Source: Bacteroides acidifaciens (GTDB lineage: Bacteria; Bacteroidota; Bacteroidia; Bacteroidales; Bacteroidaceae). Taken from it: a stretch of 64,000 nt of DNA. This document shows, piece by piece, positions 58,401-64,000 of this stretch; the stretch's first letter is position 1, and each line of letters starts with the position of its first letter. The position numbers and the translations under genes are program-made. The notes below the pieces were generated by a model. That model had not been told where the DNA came from, made no database searches, and saw nothing but the letters and a program-made list of their open reading frames with translations. The stretch is taken from positions 2,855,889 through 2,919,888 of the forward strand of contig NZ_CAEUHO010000001.1 in NCBI RefSeq assembly GCF_903181435.1, read 5' to 3'.

Positions 58401-59768
58401 CCCTTTACGTGTACCGACACAGATATCACCGTTCGACATTTTAGTGAGCATACGGATGGTGTTCGAACGGTCAAACAAATCACGGGATTCGGGATAGATA
58501 CGGGAAGTTCCTTCATTCAAGACGGAAATGCGGGATAAGCCCGAATACTCGGAAGCTACCCAGATACCACCGGCACGGTCTTCCATGACATAAAGCAGGA
58601 AGTCCGAACTGATATGGCTTTGGTCATTTATATTGGCAACGAAGTGTTCCAGTTTGTCTTCGGCGGTATTATAGGCGAAAAGACCGTTACCGTAGGTCGA
58701 AATCCAGATAATTCCGCGGGAGTCATGGACGATGTGATAACGTTCGAAGTCGATGTAGCTTATCTTGTCCTGCGGAATCAACTGGAAATCCTTGATTTCT
58801 CCTGTTTCGGCAAGTACATAGGTAAGGTGTCCCGTATGGTTGTATATCCAATAGTCACCGTGATTGTCACGTATCAGTTCGCCTTTCTTGATGTCCATGC
58901 GGGAATCCGCCTGAACGTCACCGGTGTTAAAATCGTACGTATATACTCCGGTAGTAGTCAGAATGACCCATTTATCCTTTAGCAGAAAGTTGCCGGTGGG
59001 CGAAGTCTTTCCCGCGACAACGGCAAGAGAAGCTTGTTTCTGCATCTTTTGGGTGGCAGACTGATAAAGATAGATGTCCCCGTCGGCAGTCAGGAAATAC
59101 ATATCATCTTTGTAAGCCAGGGAAGAAGTGAAATGGATTAGACGGTCTTCTATCCGGTATTGTCCGTTGGTGACAGAGACTAGGCCGCATTGCGTTCCAA
59201 TCCAAATGCGACCGCTGGCATCCTCATTAACAAATTTCACCCTGTTGTCCGGCAGATTGCCACGTTCGGTTCTGAATACGGTAGAGGTCATTCCGCCATC
59301 CGGTTGATGGTTCATTTGGCGACAGCCGTTTCCCGAATGGTGCAGCCACACATCTCCGTTGGCGGCTACGAATACTTTCGAATAGTTCTGTCTCGACTCG
59401 CCACACCCGGTATAATCAATAAAACGGGCACGTTGCAAATCGTAACAGCTATATAATTCCGGTGTGGTGGAAATCCACAGGAAACCGTCTTTATCTTCGG
59501 TCAGGTCATAAATCCGGTTGTCTGCCAAAGAAACCATGTCTCCGGCTTCCGGACGGAAGGTAAGGAAAGAGTTGCCGTCATAACGGCTTAGCCCGTTCAA
59601 GGTAGCCAGCCACAGGAAGCCTTTGCTATCCTGGTAAATGTACCGGACAGAGTTATTGGGAAGACCGTCACTGGTTCTCATTTGTGTGGAACGGAGTTCT
59701 ATTGCACCATAAGCATTCAGCACAAAACAAACGAGAAAGAGGAAGAGTGAAAGGTGTCTTTGAGTCAT
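55464..59768 (-). CDS. Hybrid two-component system regulator (HTCS), copy 2
   Basis: 1434 residues from ATG 59768; a longer frame up to 59885 would begin upstream of the -7 element and puts a second hydrophobic run before the signal MTQRHLSLFLFLVCFVLNAYG. Same order as copy 1: propellers with WLAT/WIGT repeats, Y_Y_Y, TM, HisKA H913 (NISHEFRTP), HATPase, REC D1220 (CDVLMPG), AraC-type helix-turn-helix. The DNA-binding end is very similar to copy 1, which suggests overlapping operators; the sensor end differs more. Next to the CE4/GH105 operon. Confidence 0.95.
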   Translation of the reverse strand: MTQRHLSLFLFLVCFVLNAYGAIELRSTQMRTSDGLPNNSVRYIYQDSKGFLWLATLNGLSRYDGNSFLTFRPEAGDMVSLADNRIYDLTEDKDGFLWISTTPELYSCYDLQRARFIDYTGCGESRQNYSKVFVAANGDVWLHHSGNGCRQMNHQPDGGMTSTVFRTERGNLPDNRVKFVNEDASGRIWIGTQCGLVSVTNGQYRIEDRLIHFTSSLAYKDDMYFLTADGDIYLYQSATQKMQKQASLAVVAGKTSPTGNFLLKDKWVILTTTGVYTYDFNTGDVQADSRMDIKKGELIRDNHGDYWIYNHTGHLTYVLAETGEIKDFQLIPQDKISYIDFERYHIVHDSRGIIWISTYGNGLFAYNTAEDKLEHFVANINDQSHISSDFLLYVMEDRAGGIWVASEYSGLSRISVLNEGTSRIYPESRDLFDRSNTIRMLTKMSNGDICVGTRKGGLYTFDSNLRSKMTNQYFHSNIYAIAEDGQGRMWTGTRGNGLKVGDTWYYNNPSDLTALSDNNVFAIYRDRKERMWIGTFGGGLELAEPTPDGKYKFRHFFQQTFGLRMVRVIEEDENGMVWVGTSEGICIFHPDSLIADSDNYHLFSYTNGKFCSNEIKCIYRDTKGRMWIGTSGSGLNLCEPQDNYNSLKYEHYGTSEGLVNDVIQSILGDKNGNIWVATEYGISKFNPANHSFENYFFSSYTLGNVYSENSACMREDGKLLFGTNYGLIVIDPEKIQDSESFSPVVFTDLYVNGTQMNPQMEDSPLKQSLAYSDEITLKYFQNSFLIDFSTFDYSDSGHTKYMYWLENYDQGWSAPSPLNFASFKYLNPGTYVLHVKSSNGSGIWNDSETTLKIVVVPPFWKTTWAMLCYVLLLIVALYFAFRIVRNFNGLRNRINVEKQLTEYKLVFFTNISHEFRTPLTLIQGALEKIQRVTDIPRELIYPLKTMDKSTQRMLRLINQLLEFRKMQNNKLALSLEETDVISFLYEIFLSFGDVAEQKNMNFRFLPSVPSYKMFIDKGNLDKVTYNLLSNAFKYTPSNGTIILSVNVDEARKTLQIQVSDTGVGIPKEKQNELFKRFMQSNFSGDSIGVGLHLSHELVSVHKGTIEYKDNEGGGSVFTVCIPTDKAVYAEKDFLIPGNVLLKEADGQAHHLLQLSEELPDPEKLPAPLNKRKVLIIEDDNDIREFLKEEVGDYFEVEVAADGTSGFEKARTSEADLIICDVLMPGMTGFEVTRKLKSDFDTSHIPIILLTALSSPEKHLEGIEAGADAYIAKPFSVKLLLARVFRLIEQRDKLREKFSSEPGIVRPAMCTTDRDKEFADRLAAILEQNLARPEFSIDEFAQLMKLGRTVFYRKLRGVTGYSPNEYLRVVRMKKAAELLLSEDNLTVAEVSYKVGISDPFYFSKCFKAQFGVAPSVYQRGVNTDAASSEPQESDS

Positions 59769-59800
59769 AATAGATTCCAAGATTAATAATAAATGTTGGA

Positions 59801-59808
59801 CAAAAATA
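59801..59808 (-). promoter_or_regulatory. -7 element of HTCS copy 2
   Basis: The minus strand reads TATTTTTG, 32 bp before the ATG at 59768. It decides the start. Confidence 0.55.
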
Positions 59809-59923
59809 ATCAAGATAGTTGGAATAAGAAAGAAACACTCCATTAAAATGGCATGAGGAGAATGCTTGTATTTCCTACCAAACATTCCCCTACACTATCA
59901 ATTCAACCTAATTACTAGAAAAA

Positions 59924-60238
59924 TCAATCCATATGAAACACTTCCGGCAAAGGAATGGATACCGGCGAATTGTCCGGATTCACTTCCATGATGTCCGCCA
60001 TGTAATCCCACCATTTCTGTACAATCTCCGTATTGCCCAAATCCTGTGAACCTGCATCCCCTTCCGTCTTTTGGAAGGCGAAAAGGATATTCGTCTCCTT
60101 GTCCCAGTAAATGGAGTAGTCCGACACGCCGTTCTTTGAAAGCAACGCTTTCAGTTCGGGCCAGATGGCGGCATGTCTCTTTTCGTATTCGGCTTCGCAA
60201 CCGGGTTTCAAATACATCTTAAATGCTTCTCGTTTCAT
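59924..60238 (-). CDS. rhaM: L-rhamnose mutarotase
   Basis: 104 residues, the normal length. Interconverts alpha- and beta-L-rhamnose so that rhamnose from RG-I enters isomerase metabolism. Motifs: MYLKPGCEAEYEKRHAAIWPEL (with His/Trp of the active site), DYSIYWDKETN, and the WW pair in VQKWWDYMADIM. Ferredoxin-like dimer. No signal, so cytoplasmic. Last gene of the PL11 - GH105 - rhaM run, 23 bp after GH105. Confidence 0.95.
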   Translation of the reverse strand: MKREAFKMYLKPGCEAEYEKRHAAIWPELKALLSKNGVSDYSIYWDKETNILFAFQKTEGDAGSQDLGNTEIVQKWWDYMADIMEVNPDNSPVSIPLPEVFHMD

Positions 60239-60261
60239 GGTTCCAATCTATTTAAAGTTAA

Positions 60262-61668
60262 TTACTTAGTGTCTTCCGTATCGACGGCGAAGATAGGAGC
60301 CGTCGTCTTTTGTTTTACTTGATAATATTGAACGGCGCTGTCGTTTATCTGCGGATACTGGTTCTTCAACAAGCGAATCATTTCCGCACCCGCCCAAAGC
60401 ACCGGGCCGTATCCGTGCGCCGCATATACATTGACCGGACGGTAATAATAAAAAGCAGGGTCGAAAGCCATTCCCGTACCGACACAAGTACCTTCCACCT
60501 GACCTTCCGCATTGATTTTCCCGGCTACGGCATGCCAGCCCAGATGAGCGACAGGGCCATAAGCGATTGCATCAATCCAGCCTTTATTAATGGCATGCGC
60601 CAGGCAGTAGACATAAATTGCGGTAGCGGAAGTTTCAAGATAAGAATCGTTACGGTCGAGCAGTTGGGGCCAAAGCCCTTCTCCACTCTGCAAGGCTGTC
60701 ACGCCACGCACATGAGCACGGAAGTAGTCCATAACTTTCGCACGTTGGGGATAGTTTTCCGGCAATACGTCGAGCAGTTCGCAGGCTGTCAGCATTGCCC
60801 AGCCGTTGGCACGTGCCCAGCAGAAAGCAGGATGGTCGGTGCTGCTTTCCACCCAACCGTGGCGATACAGTCCTTTTTCAGGAATAAACATACGGTCGGC
60901 AAATTGCAGGAATTGTCTTACTGCTTCTGCCAAGTATTTCTCCTTTTGAGCCTTATCATAGCAGCTCATCTGCGCTACTGCGGGGATTCCCATAAACATA
61001 TCATCCAGCCAGAGCGTATTGTGCTGTGGGCGATTACGGGCAAAAGTTCCGTCCGCCAGACGGTATTCCTTGTTTATGATAAAGTCGAAATAGTTGTCAA
61101 TCAAGCCGTCTACAGGAAGCGAACCGTCTTTCAGACGGACTTTTATCATGGCTGCGCATACCGCTCCTGCATCATCCAGTGCATGAGGAGTAAGGATTTG
61201 CAACAGTTGGGGGTCGGTTGTCCCTTTCTCTTGGTACACTCGCTTGAAATGTGGCGCTACTTCCGCCAGAAAGCGGAAACGGTTCTGTACATAGTTCATA
61301 TAACGCTGGTCGCCGGTAGCTTCGGTTGCCGCTATCAAGGCGGAATAGGTCACTCCCCATTCGTAGCTTGCCAGACGGAAAGCACCGCGTTCCAGTTGCG
61401 CTTCCTCTCCCATGGCAGTATAATCGGTTATCAGTTTTCCTGTGTTCTTGTCTACTACACGGGCGGGAGTCTCCTTATCTATATAGGCAAACACACGGTC
61501 TACGTCTTTCTTCACCTGTTCGGGGGTCAAGTCACCGTAAGTACCCTGATAGGCAGGTTGCAGCAAATGCAAAGGTATATTTGAGTCATTTACTACCGTT
61601 TTCTTTTTCTGCGCGCTGACAGGCAAGGCTATCAGTAATGAAGCAATGGCTATGATACGGATATTCAT
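60262..61668 (-). CDS. GH105/GH88-type unsaturated uronyl hydrolase (divergent)
   Basis: 468 residues with signal peptide (LPVSAQ). Alpha/alpha barrel pattern: YEWGVTYSALIAATEATGD, HNTLWLDDMFMGIP (candidate catalytic D222), FCWARANGWAM, GLWPQLLDRNDSYLETSATA. It is longer than and only distantly like the 53 kb enzyme. Probably works with PL11, which precedes it by 3 bp, removing the unsaturated end from lyase products. Confidence 0.88.
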   Translation of the reverse strand: MNIRIIAIASLLIALPVSAQKKKTVVNDSNIPLHLLQPAYQGTYGDLTPEQVKKDVDRVFAYIDKETPARVVDKNTGKLITDYTAMGEEAQLERGAFRLASYEWGVTYSALIAATEATGDQRYMNYVQNRFRFLAEVAPHFKRVYQEKGTTDPQLLQILTPHALDDAGAVCAAMIKVRLKDGSLPVDGLIDNYFDFIINKEYRLADGTFARNRPQHNTLWLDDMFMGIPAVAQMSCYDKAQKEKYLAEAVRQFLQFADRMFIPEKGLYRHGWVESSTDHPAFCWARANGWAMLTACELLDVLPENYPQRAKVMDYFRAHVRGVTALQSGEGLWPQLLDRNDSYLETSATAIYVYCLAHAINKGWIDAIAYGPVAHLGWHAVAGKINAEGQVEGTCVGTGMAFDPAFYYYRPVNVYAAHGYGPVLWAGAEMIRLLKNQYPQINDSAVQYYQVKQKTTAPIFAVDTEDTK

Positions 61669-61671
61669 ATT

Positions 61672-63513
61672 TTATTTTTTAGGTATTTTACATCCTCTGA
61701 ATACGGTACCCTTTAATTCGGGGCCGAAGTAGAATCCGGGTTGTGTGGGCTGGTTATAAGCGACATTTTGGGTCGCAATGCTGATACGGTACACCGGGTC
61801 TTCCAGGAAAGTATGGAAGCGGTAGTCTGTGGGAATGGTGGAAACGTAAAGTCGCAAAGCTGTGTTATCGGCTGTACGTAGCAGTACTTCTTCGCGCCAG
61901 TCACCGATAATGTCCCCTTGCAGGCAAGGAGTCGCTTTCGTTCCGTTATTGGAGAGGGCGCCCTCGAAAATGGCGATGCGTTCACAGATTCCTTTCTCCC
62001 AGTTGTATTTGCTCACGATATTCTTATCCAGCAATTCACGCAGTAAATCACCGTCCCACCAAACAGCCATATTACAAGACAATCCCCTCACCCGTTCTTT
62101 TACGACTTCTCCTTTCACACTTCTGATTCCACCGGAAGCTAAAGACCACATTTCAACACCCGGATAAGTAGGGTCAATATCGGCCGCCATGCAGCGTCCG
62201 ACATCTATATTACTCTTTATTTGAAACAGGATTTCTCCGGTTGCCGCATCCCTGTATGTACTTCCGTCCCGTTTGTTTTCGTGGCAGTCCCATACTTGCA
62301 GGCCTTTGCGCGAAGGGTCGAAATGAGTCAGGTGAATAGCGTCTCCATGTCCCATTCTGGTAGAATAAAGCCCTTTGCCATTATGGTCGATAGCGCATGA
62401 ACCATAGATGATTTCATCGCATCCGTCACCGTCCACATCGCCTACCCGCAAGTTATGGTTTCCCTGTCCGGCATAGTCTTCGCATCCGGGGTTGTTACTA
62501 TCGAATATCCAACGTTGTTTCAGTTCTTTCCCGTCCCAGTCGAAAGCTGCCAGTACAGTACGGGTATAATAGCCGCGGCACATCACGATGCTCGGATGAA
62601 CTCCGTCCAGATAAGCTACGCATGCCAGAAAGCGGTCACTTCGGTTTGCACGGTTATCGCCCCAGTCCATTAAGTTGCCACGTTCGGGGATATAGTCAAT
62701 CGTTTTCATGGCTGCTCCTGTCAGTCCGTTAAAGACGGTGAGATATTCAGAGCCTGTCAGGATACGTCCCTGTGGATTCCGGTAGTCGGCATCGGCGTCA
62801 CCAATCATTTTTCCTGTTCCGTCCACAGTTCCGTCTGAGGTTTTCATCACAACTTCCGCGCGACCATCACCGTCCAGGTCATAAACCATAAATTGAGTGT
62901 AATGCGCTCCGGCACGTACGTTCTTTCCCAGGTCGATACGCCACAGGTGCTGTCCGTTCAGTTTATAGCAATCAAAAATGACAGCTCCCGTATAGCCGTC
63001 ATGCGAATTATCATGCGCGTTGCTCGGGTCCCATTTCAGAATAATCTCGTATTCACCGTCGCCGTCCACATCACCGACACTTGCATCATTCGGAGCATAG
63101 AAATAACTTTGTCCCGACGGGGTTGTTCCGGCTTCCGGACGATTCAACGGAATATTCAGATAACCTGCCGGGGCATTTGCCGGCAGTTGATAGTTGCTTT
63201 CGGTCTTTCCTTTGACAGCTTTGACGGTATAAAGGGCAGGCTCTGTCCCTGCATAAGTATCCTGAAAGAAAGTGGCGTCTTTCACCGGGTGCTTATTTAT
63301 CTTTTCACCATTCCTATATATATCAAATGATTCATTCATCGGGTCGGAAGAAAGATAACGCCAGGAAACGGCTACCGTAGAAGGGTTCTCACGAATGGCA
63401 ATCACGCCACGTCCCAAATGTTCACGTTTCAATTTCGTAAAGTCGTAGTTTGGCTGGGCTACTAAAGAAGCAGCCATCAGACATAGATTTAAAAAGACAG
63501 TTATGTACTTCAT
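61672..63513 (-). CDS. PL11 rhamnogalacturonan-I lyase (copy 2)
   Basis: 613 residues from ATG 63513; a longer frame to 63543 would overlap the -7 element. Signal peptide (AASLVAQ). Same motifs as copy 1: WRYLSSDP, GDVDGDGEYEI, HDNSHDGYTG, YDLDGDGRAEV, GDVDGDGCDEI and IGDWREEVLLRT. It lacks the ~10-residue loop after DADYR (here YRNPQGRILTG). The DNA of the middle part is nearly 90% identical to copy 1, by eye. Co-transcribed with GH105 and rhaM. Confidence 0.94.
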   Translation of the reverse strand: MKYITVFLNLCLMAASLVAQPNYDFTKLKREHLGRGVIAIRENPSTVAVSWRYLSSDPMNESFDIYRNGEKINKHPVKDATFFQDTYAGTEPALYTVKAVKGKTESNYQLPANAPAGYLNIPLNRPEAGTTPSGQSYFYAPNDASVGDVDGDGEYEIILKWDPSNAHDNSHDGYTGAVIFDCYKLNGQHLWRIDLGKNVRAGAHYTQFMVYDLDGDGRAEVVMKTSDGTVDGTGKMIGDADADYRNPQGRILTGSEYLTVFNGLTGAAMKTIDYIPERGNLMDWGDNRANRSDRFLACVAYLDGVHPSIVMCRGYYTRTVLAAFDWDGKELKQRWIFDSNNPGCEDYAGQGNHNLRVGDVDGDGCDEIIYGSCAIDHNGKGLYSTRMGHGDAIHLTHFDPSRKGLQVWDCHENKRDGSTYRDAATGEILFQIKSNIDVGRCMAADIDPTYPGVEMWSLASGGIRSVKGEVVKERVRGLSCNMAVWWDGDLLRELLDKNIVSKYNWEKGICERIAIFEGALSNNGTKATPCLQGDIIGDWREEVLLRTADNTALRLYVSTIPTDYRFHTFLEDPVYRISIATQNVAYNQPTQPGFYFGPELKGTVFRGCKIPKK

Positions 63514-63540
63514 AGTTTTATCGTTTATCAAATTACAACA

Positions 63541-63548
63541 CAAAAGTA
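63541..63548 (-). promoter_or_regulatory. -7 element of the PL11-GH105-rhaM operon
   Basis: The minus strand reads TACTTTTG, 27 bp before the ATG at 63513. Confidence 0.55.
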
Positions 63549-63663
63549 AGGGACGCGGGCTATCGATAAAATAGAATATCGTACAGATATATGTAGAAAT
63601 ATACTTTTAAAGCAAATTCCAGCCACTTTGTGAACGAAATTAAAGACATATGCACGGAAATCC

Positions 63664-63695
63664 ATTGAAAAAGAAAAGAACGTCCCTTACCTTTG
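63664..63695 (+). promoter_or_regulatory. Promoter of the last GH105 gene
   Basis: ATTG (63664-63667), 20 bp, TACCTTTG (63688-63695), 51 bp before the ATG. Confidence 0.6.
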
Positions 63696-63746
63696 CGATT
63701 GGAATTTATTATAAACAGTGAACTAATAAAACATAACTATTGCACC

Positions 63747-64000
63747 ATGAAGAAATCACTATTCTCATTCTTTACAGTAACACTTCTTTTTTGCCTGACG
63801 CCCGCAAATCCGGTCGCGGCACAAGAGCTGCCTGCACAAAAAGAGACTTTAGAGACTATTATAAAGGTAAACGACTACTTTATGAAGAAGTATGCCGATT
63901 ATACCATTCCCAGTTTCTACGGTCGTGTACGTCCCAGCAATATATGGACACGCGGTGTATATTATGAAGGACTGATGTCTTTATATGGCATTTATCCGCG
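63747..64000 (+). CDS. GH105 unsaturated rhamnogalacturonyl hydrolase (copy 2, 3' truncated by window)
   Basis: 84 codons are present: signal peptide (CLTPANPVAAQ), then KVNDYFMKKYADYTIPSFYGRVRPSNIW. This is almost the same as copy 1 (VNGYFMKKYADYTIPSFYGR). The DNA at 63933-63999 is identical over 67 bp to 54095-54161 on the other strand. Divergent from the PL11 operon; the rest of the gene lies outside the window. Confidence 0.9.
   Translation, partial: MKKSLFSFFTVTLLFCLTPANPVAAQELPAQKETLETIIKVNDYFMKKYADYTIPSFYGRVRPSNIWTRGVYYEGLMSLYGIYP

Noticed and set aside
60310..61584. Long plus-strand frame of 424 codons opposite the GH105-type gene
   Set aside because: Antisense shadow of a gene with signal peptide and family motifs.

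Overview
The window reads as a gut Bacteroides chromosome. Supporting signs are the TAnnTTTG promoter -7 elements, SusC/SusD, hybrid two-component regulators (HTCS), GldB, fimbrillins and many lipoproteins. No rRNA or tRNA gene was seen. Gene names rest on recognised motifs, not database searches. From memory, the right half resembles the rhamnogalacturonan-I (RG-I) utilisation locus of B. thetaiotaomicron (BT4145-BT4183).

Layout. (1) 1-4.8 kb, housekeeping: end of a DPP-IV-type peptidase, lipA, a membrane protein with a degenerate Nudix-like domain, then on the minus strand fabI, gldB and an RsmI-like methyltransferase. (2) 5.0-9.9 kb: three single-gene units for pectin or hemicellulose breakdown (GH28, DUF4861, GH43), each followed by a strong terminator that runs into a promoter -7 element. 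(3) 10.2 kb: phosphoglycolate-phosphatase-like HAD protein. (4) 11.2-25.6 kb, fimbrial island on the minus strand: DUF3575 and DUF5119 proteins, two fimbrillins, three PepSY-like proteins, a DUF805 protein, HU and a small membrane protein. Upstream lie an AraC-type regulator and a tyrosine recombinase. The regulator sits inside a 1.29 kb segment bounded by perfect 22-bp inverted repeats. The island is bracketed by a 57-bp imperfect direct repeat of the 3' end of an AAA-ATPase/PD-(D/E)XK gene, which is intact at 25.6-27.4 kb and a remnant at 11.2 kb. (5) 27.5-64 kb, RG-I locus: PL9, two GH28-type genes in the wider area, two PL11 lyases, GH2, SASA esterase, SusC/SusD, CE12 esterase, three fimbrillin-like lipoproteins, three GH105 enzymes, a CE4-type deacetylase, L-rhamnose mutarotase and two HTCS regulators.

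How it works together. SusC/D and the surface lipoproteins should bind and import RG-I fragments. PL9, PL11 and GH28 cut the backbone, CE12 and SASA (possibly CE4) remove acetyl groups, GH105 removes unsaturated uronates, GH2 and GH43 act on side chains, and RhaM feeds released rhamnose into metabolism. The HTCS pair probably senses oligosaccharides and drives promoters that share GTAC/AAATAC sites.

The most notable structure is the probable phase switch of the fimbrial operon. In this assembly a promoter-like element inside the segment points away from the operon, so the fimbriae are predicted OFF. Inversion would bring that element upstream of the operon and would also place the AraC gene behind an outside -7 element.
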